From positions 1,813,412 through 1,877,411 of the forward strand of contig CATQHQ010000002.1 of assembly GCA_958296005.1 (NCBI GenBank): 64,000 nucleotides of DNA. Direction: 5' to 3'. The notes below the pieces were generated by a model, which was given only the letters and a program-made list of their open reading frames with translations, was not told where the DNA came from and did not search any database. This DNA is from Longimicrobiales bacterium. GTDB lineage: Bacteria > Gemmatimonadota > Gemmatimonadetes > Longimicrobiales > Gaopeijiaceae. This document shows positions 30,907 through 39,340 of this stretch, piece by piece. The position numbers and the translations under genes are program-made. The stretch's first letter is position 1. Each line of letters begins with the position of its first letter.

Positions 30907-31400
30907 TCTTGCGGCGGTCCTGACGGCTGGGCGATGGCCCGAAATTGAGATTGAGCCCACGCTGTCCACCCTCAAACCGCATCTGGACCTGTTGACGGAC
31001 AAGCTCCAGGAAGAGCGAGTGCGGCGCGTCGTCGAGCCCCTGCTGACCGGCGCACGCGAGCGGCGGTTCGCCCTGCGCGATGTCGAGTACGTCCGGGACT
31101 TGGGCCTGATCGCCCAGGACCGGCCGGTTCGCATAGCGAACCTCATCTACGCCGAAGTGGTCCTCCGGGAGCTCTCCTTGTTGCCGCAAGAGGAGATGGC
31201 GGACGAGACCAAGTGGTACGTGGACGACTCGGGCGCCTTGCGGATCGACGAGTTGTTGGCCGCGTTCCAGCAGTTCTTCCGGGAACACTCGGAGCACTGG
31301 GTGGTACGCTTCCAATACCAGGAGGCAGGACCGAAGCTCGCGGCCCAGCCCGGCGGACGCGAAAGGATCGCCGAGATGAGACCGACAGCGAGGATACCAA
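30907..31400 (+). pseudogene. ATPase central fragment, in frame with the next LRR gene
   Basis: 30983-31345 encodes LDLLTDKLQEERVRRVVEPL through ALRIDELLAAFQQFFREHSE and HWVVRFQYQEAGPKL, the middle of the ATPase that copy 1 lacks completely and copy 2 lacks in part. No P-loop, Walker B or nuclease-like part is present. The frame has no stop from 30869 through the ATG of lipoprotein C at 31418, so a fused reading frame of 1305 codons exists. The strong AAGGAG before 31418 argues that C starts there. Confidence 0.75.
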
Positions 31401-31417
31401 CACCAAGGAGCTCTGCT

Positions 31418-34400
31418 ATGCGTCAAGATGTCCTTAGGGCTACGCTGGGACGCGCGGCGGCCGCACTTGCCTTCGGGCTGGCAGCGACGGCGGCGTGCAG
31501 CGACGAGTTGACCGAGCCTCCAGTCGAAGCGGTCCCGGCGGCGGCCGACGGCTTCGCGACGACTGCTGGCGACCGCGCCGTGCTGGTGACTCTGTACGAA
31601 GCGACGGGCGGTTCGAACTGGACCAAGAACGACAACTGGCTGACCGACGAGCCGCTGGACGCGTGGCACGGAGTCGCGACGGACGCAAGCGGCCGCGTCC
31701 AAGCACTGGCACTGAACGAGAACGGCCTGAAGGGCGAGATACCGCCCCAGCTGGGCAACTTGGCCAACCTGGAGGATCTGTACCTGGACTTCAACGGCCT
31801 GAGGGGCAAGATACCATCCGAGCTGGGCAACTTGGCCAACCTGGAGTTTCTATGGCTGGGCGGCAACGGCCTGACGGGCGAGATACCGCCCGAGCTGGGC
31901 GGTTTGGCCAGCCTGCGGCATCTGGTACTGAGTAGCAACGACCTGACGGGCAAGATCCCGTCCGAGCTGGGCAACTTGGCCAACCTGGAGTTTCTATGGC
32001 TGGAAGACAACGGCCTGACAGGTGTGATTCCGCATACGTTCAGCGATCTGTCAAATCTGAGTCGCTTTAATTGGGCTGCGAACGCTGGTTTGTGTGCACC
32101 GGGCATACGGCGATTCATCAGCTTTGCCGAGAGCCTCGACTACCCGGTAGGGCCGTTCTGCCATGAAGCCGACGCCGCCGTGCTTCGGTCCTTCTACCAT
32201 TCAACTCTAGGTTCCGCCTGGACATCGTCCGACGGCTGGCTTCAGCCAGGGCCCTTGGCCGACTGGTACGGGGTAGAGACGGATTCCGTCTCTGGTCGCG
32301 TCTCCGGACTGGACTTGAGCCGAAACGGCCTGTCCGGCAACCTGCCAGGAACCTTGGCGTCGCTGGACTTGCTTCGAGAGTTGCGGCTCGACGGAAACGG
32401 CCAACTCGGCGGTCGCCTTTGGTCGCGAATGACCGTCTTGCCGTTGCGGATTCTCTCCTACAACGGCACGAATCTGTGCACTCCGGCCAATCCCGCGTTC
32501 CGCATGTGGTTGCGTTCGATCCCGTCGCATTCCGGCATGGGCAACGAGTGCCCGCCGCTGACGGACCGCGAAGTGCTGGGGCTCTTGTTCGAATTAACAG
32601 GGGGCCGATCGTGGGCCAAGCACGACAACTGGGCGACCGGCGCACCGCTGGACGCTTGGCACGGAATCGAGACGGACGCAAGCGGCCGCGTCCAACGGCT
32701 GAACCTGGAATACAACGGCCTGGCGGGCGAGATACCGGCCGAACTGGGCAACTTGGCCAGCCTGCGGAATCTGAACCTGGCCCTCAACGACCTGACGGGC
32801 GAGATACCGCCCGAGTTGGGCAACTTGGCCAGCCTGGAGTGGCTGTGGCTGGGATACAACTTCCTGACGGGCGAGATCCCGTCCGAGCTGGGCGACTTGG
32901 CCAACCTGCGACGATTGAAGCTGGAATACAACTTCCTGACGGGCGAGATACCGCCGGAGTTGGGTGGCTTGGCCAACCTGGAGCAGCTGAGGCTGTCCAA
33001 CAACGGCCTGACGGGCGAGATACCGTCCAAACTGGGCAACTTGGCTAGTCTGCGGCAACTGGACCTGGGAAAAAACGGCCTAACGGGCGAGGTCCCGCCG
33101 GAGCTGGGCAACTTGGCGAAGCTGGAGGTGCTGACGCTGGCCGGCAATCCAGAGCTGCTTGGGGCATTGCCGTTGGCGAACCTCGTCAAGTTGCGTGAAC
33201 TCGTCCTGGGCGGCACGGAAATCTGCGTTCCGGACGCGGACGATTTCGCCGTCCAGTTGCGGCTGAGGTCGATGTGGAGGCAGTACGTTCCCGTATGCAA
33301 GGCGCAGACGGGAACGGCCACGGCGACGGCCTACATCGTGCAGGCGGTGCAGTCGGCGGATGTTCCCGTGCCGCTGGTCGCGGGCCAGCCGGGGCTGCTA
33401 CGCGTGTTCGTGACGGCGCCCGATGCGGGCGGCGCGTCCATACCGTCGGGGTGGGCGACGTTCTACCAGCGGGACGGGTCCAAGCACAGCGTTCGGGTCT
33501 CGCCGGGGGACGGGGCGATACCGGCCGAGGCCGAGGCCGCAGAGGGCAGTCTCTCGTTGTCGGCGAACGTCGAGGTTCCGGGAGACGTCCTGCGGCCGGG
33601 TGCGGAGATGGTCGTGGTGCTCGACCCGGAGGATGCGCTCGACCCGGCGCTGGAGGTTCCGCAGCGCATTCCCGCGGCAGGGCGGACGGCGCTGGACGTG
33701 TACGACATGCCGGCGTTCGACGTGATGGTGGTGCCGTTCTTGTTGAAGTCCGAACCAGATTCGTCGATTCTGGACGTGACGGATGGACTGACGGCTGAAG
33801 ACGAGCTCTTCGAGTTTACCCGCAGGCTGCTGCCCGTGGGGCCCATGAGCGTGACGGTTCACGAACCCGTTTGGACCTCTAGTAGGAGTGCATTTGATCT
33901 GTTGGACCAGGCCGAAGCGATTCGGGTCATGGAGGGCGGAGCAGGCTACTACATGAGCACACTCCCCAACCCGACCGGAGCAGCAGGAGTGGCCTCCGTT
34001 CCCGGCAAGGTCATGTTTTCTGTCCCACGCGGGAGAACCATCGCGCACGAGTTCGGCCACAACATGCATCTTTGGCATGCTCCCTGCGGCGAGGCGGGTG
34101 GGCCCGACCGGCGCTATCCGCACGCCGAGGGGGTTGCTGGCAAGTGGGGTTGGGATCGTCGATCCGGGCGCTTGGTGTCCCCGACGGTTCCCGACGTAAT
34201 GGGCTACTGCGGCCCCGGCGGGATCAGCGACTACCACTTCGCAAACGCATTGCGGTGGCGCATGCACGACGAGGCGGGAGTCGGGGCCTACTACGCGGGG
34301 CCGCCCACGCAGGCGCTGTTGCTTTGGGGCGGCGTCGGCACCGACGGCGGGCCGTTCCTGAACCCGGCGTTCGTGTTCGACGGCAGGCCGTCGCTCTTGG

Positions 34401-34786
34401 ACGGGGCCGGCGCATGGAGGATCGTGGGCGAGGCCGGAGACGGTCGAATGCTCTTCTCCCAGCGCTTCGAGATGGCGGAGACGGCCGACGGCGACGGCCG
34501 CTCGTCGTTCGCGCTTGCGCTTGCAGCGGACTCGGAGTGGGCGGACGCGCTGTCGCGAATCGTGTTGACCGGCCCCGACGGCACCGTGGCGATAAGCGCG
34601 GGCACCGGACCGGCTGCGGCGCTACTTCGGGACCCGGCCACGGGTAGAGTGCGCGGCATTCTGGGTAACTGGCGCGAGTCGGCAGCGGCAGGGGCGCAGC
34701 CGGACGCCGGGCGGGCGTTGCCAGAACGGAGACTGGATCTCCAGGTGAGTACCGGCATCCCCCGGTCCGACGCTTGGCGTCGCTGA
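31418..34786 (+). CDS. LRR-metzincin lipoprotein C (5+6 LRR units)
   Basis: At 1122 residues the longest paralogue. AAGGAG lies 7 bases before ATG 31418; the signal ends LAATAACSDEL. The first cap and five LRRs (GLKGEIPPQLGNLANLEDLY and on) lead to FSDLSNLSRFNWAANAGLC. A second diverged module follows ([20 protein letters not shown]), then a third cap with six LRRs ending in LAGNPELLGALP. The M66-like segment starts near residue 645. The metzincin motif [11 protein letters not shown] begins at His877 with Met-turn VMGYC. There is no CARDB gene directly upstream; the ATPase fragment takes its place. The stop lies only 10 bases from the convergent coaX stop and marks the island's right edge. 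Confidence 0.86.
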   Translation: MRQDVLRATLGRAAAALAFGLAATAACSDELTEPPVEAVPAAADGFATTAGDRAVLVTLYEATGGSNWTKNDNWLTDEPLDAWHGVATDASGRVQALALNENGLKGEIPPQLGNLANLEDLYLDFNGLRGKIPSELGNLANLEFLWLGGNGLTGEIPPELGGLASLRHLVLSSNDLTGKIPSELGNLANLEFLWLEDNGLTGVIPHTFSDLSNLSRFNWAANAGLCAPGIRRFISFAESLDYPVGPFCHEADAAVLRSFYHSTLGSAWTSSDGWLQPGPLADWYGVETDSVSGRVSGLDLSRNGLSGNLPGTLASLDLLRELRLDGNGQLGGRLWSRMTVLPLRILSYNGTNLCTPANPAFRMWLRSIPSHSGMGNECPPLTDREVLGLLFELTGGRSWAKHDNWATGAPLDAWHGIETDASGRVQRLNLEYNGLAGEIPAELGNLASLRNLNLALNDLTGEIPPELGNLASLEWLWLGYNFLTGEIPSELGDLANLRRLKLEYNFLTGEIPPELGGLANLEQLRLSNNGLTGEIPSKLGNLASLRQLDLGKNGLTGEVPPELGNLAKLEVLTLAGNPELLGALPLANLVKLRELVLGGTEICVPDADDFAVQLRLRSMWRQYVPVCKAQTGTATATAYIVQAVQSADVPVPLVAGQPGLLRVFVTAPDAGGASIPSGWATFYQRDGSKHSVRVSPGDGAIPAEAEAAEGSLSLSANVEVPGDVLRPGAEMVVVLDPEDALDPALEVPQRIPAAGRTALDVYDMPAFDVMVVPFLLKSEPDSSILDVTDGLTAEDELFEFTRRLLPVGPMSVTVHEPVWTSSRSAFDLLDQAEAIRVMEGGAGYYMSTLPNPTGAAGVASVPGKVMFSVPRGRTIAHEFGHNMHLWHAPCGEAGGPDRRYPHAEGVAGKWGWDRRSGRLVSPTVPDVMGYCGPGGISDYHFANALRWRMHDEAGVGAYYAGPPTQALLLWGGVGTDGGPFLNPAFVFDGRPSLLDGAGAWRIVGEAGDGRMLFSQRFEMAETADGDGRSSFALALAADSEWADALSRIVLTGPDGTVAISAGTGPAAALLRDPATGRVRGILGNWRESAAAGAQPDAGRALPERRLDLQVSTGIPRSDAWRR

Positions 34787-34796
34787 TCTTCTCCGG

Positions 34797-35618
34797 CTAG
34801 CGAGGGTCCAGATGAGCCCCGGCGATCCCTAGGCCGTGCAAAGTGAGGAAGGGGTCGATCCGGTCCACCGCCGAGGCGTGCGGAGCGATCATCGAGGCGA
34901 ACCCCCCCGTGGCGACCACCAGCGGGTCGGCGGCGTCCCACTCTTCCTTGAGTTTCGCGACGATCCCGTCCACTGCGCTCACCGCCGAATGGAAGACGCC
35001 GCTGCGGATGCACTCCGCCGTATTGCGGCCGACGACCGCTTGGGGCGGGGTCAACTCCACCTCTGGCAGCTGGGCGGTCCGGGAGACGAGCCAATCGAGG
35101 CCAACCCCGATTCCGGGCGCGATGACGCCTCCCTTGAAGACGCCCTGGGCGGTGATGCAGTCGTAGGTCGTCGCCGTGCCGAGATCGACGGCGATCGTGT
35201 CTCGGCCGAAGCGGACCTTCGCGGCCAGGGTGTTGACGATCCGATCGGCGCCCACCGTCAGGGGCTCCTCCACGTCGAGGACGATCGGCAGATCGGAGTG
35301 GGCGTCGACCGCGACCACGGGTCCGTCCACGACCGACGACGCGGCCGACGTCACGGTTCGGGTGGCCGAGGGCACCACCGAGCCCACCACACCCCTCTGC
35401 ACGACCGCTCCCCTTGCCAGCGCCGGCTCAAGCAGGGCCGAGAGGAGGACTCGGTACTCGGCGATTGTCCGGGGAACGCGGGTGCTCACTCGCCGGTGGT
35501 CCAGCACGGCGTCGCCCGAAAGGCTCATGAGGCCGAAGACGGTGTCGGTGTTGCCGATGTCGGCGACCAGCTGGCAAGAGGCCGACGGCTCCCGGCGCGC
35601 GGTTCGGGCCACGGTCAC
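34797..35618 (-). CDS. coaX: Type III pantothenate kinase
   Basis: A 273-residue cytosolic kinase phosphorylating pantothenate in the first step of CoA synthesis. The acidic phosphate loop VADIGNTDTVFGLM, the GADRIVNTLAAK motif and VDLGTATTYDCI, GGVIAPGIGVGLD identify the CoaX (type III) family of the ASKHA fold. GTG 35618 overlaps the birA stop as GTGA. It is last in the secD-to-coaX run; beyond its stop begins the island. Confidence 0.95.
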   Translation of the reverse strand: MTVARTARREPSASCQLVADIGNTDTVFGLMSLSGDAVLDHRRVSTRVPRTIAEYRVLLSALLEPALARGAVVQRGVVGSVVPSATRTVTSAASSVVDGPVVAVDAHSDLPIVLDVEEPLTVGADRIVNTLAAKVRFGRDTIAVDLGTATTYDCITAQGVFKGGVIAPGIGVGLDWLVSRTAQLPEVELTPPQAVVGRNTAECIRSGVFHSAVSAVDGIVAKLKEEWDAADPLVVATGGFASMIAPHASAVDRIDPFLTLHGLGIAGAHLDPR

Positions 35619-36481
35619 CGCCAAGACGCGACGGAGCCCGCCACCAGGTGCACGCCGGCTCCGTGCTCGTCGCGCAGGAGGAGGGACCCGTCGGCCGCCA
35701 CGCCCCCGGCCACGGCGTGCAAGGACCGGACGGCGCGGGCGCCTCCCTGCGGATCGAGCACCACGCCGTCGACCACGACCGGGCGGCCCAGCAGCGGAGA
35801 ACGGCGGTCGAGGGCGGCCAGCTCGCCGGGAGGAACGGCGTCGCCGGGGCGGGCGCACACCGCCGTCGCAGCGGTCCACACTGCGGGGAGCGCCTCGCCC
35901 CGCGGGACCGTTCGGCCCGTCTCCAGAAGCAGCGAGGTGGCCGGCGCCTCCAGGCCGGACGGGAGATCGGAGCGGGAGTGGTTGAGGTTCAGGCCGATCC
36001 CGGCCAGCACGGCGTCGCCCACCCTTTCGCAGAGGACGCCGCCCAGCTTGCCCCCGGCGGCGGTCAGGTCGTTGGGCCACTTCACCAGCGCGCGGAAGCC
36101 GGGGACGAGGAGCTCCAGCACGCGGGCCACCGCCAAGCCGATCCGCAACGGCAAGACGGAAGCGGGGGTGGACGGGGCCGCCGCTACGGCAACGGTGAGC
36201 CAGAGCCCCAGCGGCGCGTCCGACTCCCAGCGACGGCCGCGACGACCCCGGCCGGCGGTCTGGCGGTCGGCCACCACGAGGGCCGGAAGGGGCCGACCCG
36301 CCCGCACCAGCTCGCGCGCTCGGTCGCTGGTGGAGGTGATCCGCTCGTGGAACTCGGCCGTCTCGGCGCCCAGGCGGCGAGCCCACTCGCGGGCATCTCG
36401 GTTCTCCCACGAGGCGAGGGGCCGGGCGGGGGTCTCCACTGCCGACGAGAGCCGCGTCACTGCCGGCGAGAGCCGCGTCAC
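35615..36481 (-). CDS. birA: Biotin-[acetyl-CoA carboxylase] ligase, without HTH domain
   Basis: A 288-residue enzyme that activates biotin as biotinyl-AMP and transfers it to carboxyl carrier proteins. It has TSTSDRARELV, ADRQTAGRGRRGRRWES (biotinyl-AMP loop), VKWPNDLTAAGGKLGGVLCE and GIGLNLN. No N-terminal DNA-binding domain precedes the catalytic part, so it is the non-regulatory class. The start at GTG 36481 overlaps the uppP stop. The first 14 codons are a near-perfect 21-base tandem duplication (VTRLSPA then VTRLSSA), so the next GTG, 21 bases on, is an equally good start. Confidence 0.94.
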   Translation of the reverse strand: MTRLSPAVTRLSSAVETPARPLASWENRDAREWARRLGAETAEFHERITSTSDRARELVRAGRPLPALVVADRQTAGRGRRGRRWESDAPLGLWLTVAVAAAPSTPASVLPLRIGLAVARVLELLVPGFRALVKWPNDLTAAGGKLGGVLCERVGDAVLAGIGLNLNHSRSDLPSGLEAPATSLLLETGRTVPRGEALPAVWTAATAVCARPGDAVPPGELAALDRRSPLLGRPVVVDGVVLDPQGGARAVRSLHAVAGGVAADGSLLLRDEHGAGVHLVAGSVASWR

Positions 36482-37257
36482 TGCCGGCTCCCGAACCAGA
36501 GCAGCGCGGCCCCCACCACCCACAGGTAGGGGGCGAAGCGGTGGAACGACCGGCTCGCCAGCATGGCGTGGAAGGTGCGGATGGCGAGCACTCCGGCAAG
36601 GCAGGCGACCGCCGCCGCAACGGCTAGGGTCGGGGCGGACACCCCCGAGCCGGCCACCTCGGGGAGCTTGAGCAGCGCCGCGCCGCCGACCGCCGGAACC
36701 GACATGAGAAAGGAAAACGCCGCCGCCTCCGACGGGTCCACGCCCTTCCACAACGCCGCGACCACGGTGGTCCCGGAGCGCGACACCCCCGGCACGACCG
36801 CCAGCGCCTGGGCGAACCCCATGACGACGGCCGTCCAGACGCCGGGCCGGGCGGAGGGCGACCGGCCCAGGGCGCGTCGCGCCGACCAGAGCACGAGTCC
36901 CGTCGCGATCAGCGCCGCGCCCACCAGCGGAGGCGACTCGAAGAGGGACTCGAAGAACCCGCCGAAGCCGATCCCGGCAACGCCTGCCGGCACCGAGGCC
37001 AGCAGCAACAGCCCGGCGTACGCAAGCTGCGCCCGGTCGCCCCGGACCACGCCGGCGACGAGAGTCGCTATCCGCTGGCGGTAGACCAGCAGCACCGAGC
37101 CCAGAGTCGCCACGTGAAGCGCGACCTCGAACCCGACGCCGGGCAGCTCGATGCCCAGGAACGCCTGTCCCATGACCAGGTGCCCGGAGCTGGACACGGG
37201 CAGGAACTCCGTCGCCCCCTGGAGGAACCCCAGGAAGACGGCTTCGGGCCAACTCAC
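36478..37257 (-). CDS. uppP: Undecaprenyl-diphosphatase (BacA/UppP)
   Basis: A 259-residue polytopic membrane enzyme that recycles the peptidoglycan lipid carrier by dephosphorylating undecaprenyl diphosphate. The signature EFLPVSSSGHLVMG with the catalytic Glu-rich loop, and the second motif VPGVSRSGTTVVAALWKG, are both present; about eight hydrophobic segments are visible. GTG 37257 overlaps the bshA stop (GTGA). It can also confer bacitracin tolerance in other bacteria. Confidence 0.95.
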   Translation of the reverse strand: MSWPEAVFLGFLQGATEFLPVSSSGHLVMGQAFLGIELPGVGFEVALHVATLGSVLLVYRQRIATLVAGVVRGDRAQLAYAGLLLLASVPAGVAGIGFGGFFESLFESPPLVGAALIATGLVLWSARRALGRSPSARPGVWTAVVMGFAQALAVVPGVSRSGTTVVAALWKGVDPSEAAAFSFLMSVPAVGGAALLKLPEVAGSGVSAPTLAVAAAVACLAGVLAIRTFHAMLASRSFHRFAPYLWVVGAALLWFGSRQ

Positions 37258-38399
37258 GGCTTGCGTCCGGCCTCGGCGTCGGCGCGGACGCTCTCGTAGT
37301 ACGACTCGTAGATCGGCACTACCTGCTTGGCCTCGAACCGCTCCACCGCCGTCCGTCGGGCGGCCTCGCCGAAGCGCTGCCACTGCGCCGGGTCCGCCAG
37401 CAACCCGGCCGCCGCTTCGGTGGCGTCCGCCACGGCGCCTCGCGGCACGAGCCAGCCCGCCTCGCCGTGGGGCACCACCTCCGGCAACCCTCCCGCAGCG
37501 TAGCCGACGACCGGGGCGCCGCAGGCCATCGCCTCCAACGCGGCCAAGCCGAAGGACTCGCTCTCGCTCGGCATCAGAAAGAGGTCGGCGCAAGCCAGAA
37601 GCTCGTGAACGGCGGCGTGCTTGCCGAGGAAGAGCACGTCGTCCTCGATCCCAAGCTCGCGGACGGCGGCGGCGGCCCGAGAGCGCTCGGGACCGTCGCC
37701 CACCAAGACCAGCCGGGCCGGCACGGCCTTGCGGATGCCGGCGAAGATGCGGATCACGTCGGGAACTCGCTTGACGGGACGGAAGTTGGACACGTGCATG
37801 ACGATCTTCTCGCCGCCCGGTGCCAGGACCTGGCGGTGGCAGGGAGCTCCTTCCCGGCGGAAGAGCGCGGTGTCCACGAAGTTGGGGACGACCCGGATCC
37901 GCTCTTCGGGAACCTCGAAGTCCCGCACCGTCGCTTCCCGGAGGAAGCTCGAGACGGCGGTGATCCCCTGGGAGCGCAGGATCGAGAAGCGAGTGATCGC
38001 CCGAAAGGACGGGTCGAGGCCGACCAGCGTCACGTCGGTGCCGTGAAGGGTGGTGACGAGGGGCGGCGCGTCGCCGTCGAGCATCTCCTGGGCGATCCAG
38101 GCCGACATCGCGTGGGGGATGGCGTAGTGGACGTGCATCACGTCCAGCTCCTCGCGCAACGCCGTGTCGTGGATCGCCGCGGCCAGGGAGAGCATGTAGG
38201 GCGGGTGCTCGAAGAGGGGGTAGCGATCAACCTTGACTTCGTGCAGGTAGACCCGCTCCCGGAAGCCCGACAGGCGAAACGGCTGGGCGTAGGACACGAA
38301 GTGGACCTCGTGGCCGCGCTCTGCCAAGCCGATCCCGAGGGCCGTCGCCACTGCCCCGGAGCCGCCGTACGTGGGGTAGCAGGTGATCCCGATCTTCAT
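37254..38399 (-). CDS. bshA: N-acetylglucosaminyl-malate synthase BshA (bacillithiol pathway)
   Basis: A 381-residue GT4 glycosyltransferase. MKIGITCYPTYGGSGAVAT is the characteristic BshA opening; HVHYAIPHAMSAWIAQEML, LHGTDVTLVG, HVSNFRPVKRVPDVI and PSESESFGLAALEAMACG (EX7E region) follow. BshA links GlcNAc to L-malate, the first step to the thiol bacillithiol. BshB and BshC are not in the window, so pathway completeness is untested. ATG 38399 overlaps the miaA stop as ATGA. Confidence 0.93.
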   Translation of the reverse strand: MKIGITCYPTYGGSGAVATALGIGLAERGHEVHFVSYAQPFRLSGFRERVYLHEVKVDRYPLFEHPPYMLSLAAAIHDTALREELDVMHVHYAIPHAMSAWIAQEMLDGDAPPLVTTLHGTDVTLVGLDPSFRAITRFSILRSQGITAVSSFLREATVRDFEVPEERIRVVPNFVDTALFRREGAPCHRQVLAPGGEKIVMHVSNFRPVKRVPDVIRIFAGIRKAVPARLVLVGDGPERSRAAAAVRELGIEDDVLFLGKHAAVHELLACADLFLMPSESESFGLAALEAMACGAPVVGYAAGGLPEVVPHGEAGWLVPRGAVADATEAAAGLLADPAQWQRFGEAARRTAVERFEAKQVVPIYESYYESVRADAEAGRKP

Positions 38400-39340
38400 T
38401 GGGCGGCGGCCCGCCGCCACGCGTCGACGACGGCGCGGGTGCGGGCGTCGAGGGCGGCCGTGGCGTCTATGCGAACGGCGTCGGGTCCCAGCTGGTGCCG
38501 GAACCAGGTGCGCTGCCGGCGAGCGTACCGCCGCGTCGCGGCTTGGGTCCGCTCCACGGCCTTCGCCAGCGTGATCCGTCCCTGCAGGTGGTCCACCGCC
38601 TCTCGATAGCCTACGCCGTCGAGGCCCGGAGCGTCCGGGGCGCAGCCTTCCGCCAGCAAGCGGGCGGTCTCCTCCACGAACCCTGCGGCGATCATCGCCG
38701 AGACGCGACGTTCGATCCGCTCGGAGAGGACGGGCGGGGGCATCTCGAGCACGCACACCACGGCCCGCAGGGGCGCGTCGCGGGAGGGCGCGCGCTGGTG
38801 CCACCACGAGAGGGGACACCCCGTCAGGAGGGCGATCGTCGCCGTGCGAAGCATCCGCTGCCGGCCCCCCGCGACTGCGGTCTCGGCCCGAGCCGGATCG
38901 AGGACGCGCACCCACCGGGCCAGCTCGGCGGGCGGGAGCGCGGAGAGCGCGTCCTCCAGAGCGCGGCGCCGGTCGGGGTCCAGCGGGGGCTCCTCGAAGA
39001 TCGGGTCGGTCAGGACCTTGAGGTAGAACCCGGTGCCGCCGACCAGGATCGGCACTCGGCCTCGGCGCGTAATCCCGGCAATCCACCGTCGGGCGTCCCT
39101 GCCGAACTCGCCGGCGGCGTAGCGTTCGTCGGGGTCCCGGATGTCGAGGCCGTGGTGGGGGACCGTCGCCCGTTCCTGGGGCGTGGCCTTGGCTGTGCCC
39201 ACGTCCATTCCCCGGTACACTTGGCGCGAGTCCATGGAGACGATCTCGCCGTCCAGAGCGAGGGCGACCTGGATCGAGACGCGGGTCTTGCCGGTGGCGG
39301 TGGGGCCGACGACTGCCAGGAAGTCCGGCTTGGCGGTCAC
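38396..39340 (-). CDS. miaA: tRNA dimethylallyltransferase
   Basis: A 314-residue enzyme adding dimethylallyl to A37 of tRNAs reading UNN codons. It has the P-loop VVGPTATGKTRVS, the DSRQVYRGMDVGTAK motif, HHGLDIRDPDE, PILVGGTGFYLKVL, and DGVGYREAVDHLQG near the C-terminus. GTG 39340 overlaps the mutL stop, a pairing (mutL-miaA) also common elsewhere. Confidence 0.96.
   Translation of the reverse strand: MTAKPDFLAVVGPTATGKTRVSIQVALALDGEIVSMDSRQVYRGMDVGTAKATPQERATVPHHGLDIRDPDERYAAGEFGRDARRWIAGITRRGRVPILVGGTGFYLKVLTDPIFEEPPLDPDRRRALEDALSALPPAELARWVRVLDPARAETAVAGGRQRMLRTATIALLTGCPLSWWHQRAPSRDAPLRAVVCVLEMPPPVLSERIERRVSAMIAAGFVEETARLLAEGCAPDAPGLDGVGYREAVDHLQGRITLAKAVERTQAATRRYARRQRTWFRHQLGPDAVRIDATAALDARTRAVVDAWRRAAAQ

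Noticed and set aside
15580..34796. Diversity-generating retroelement as the source of LRR variation
   Set aside because: No reverse transcriptase, template repeat or adenine-biased variation is visible; copy-number change by recombination explains the differences.
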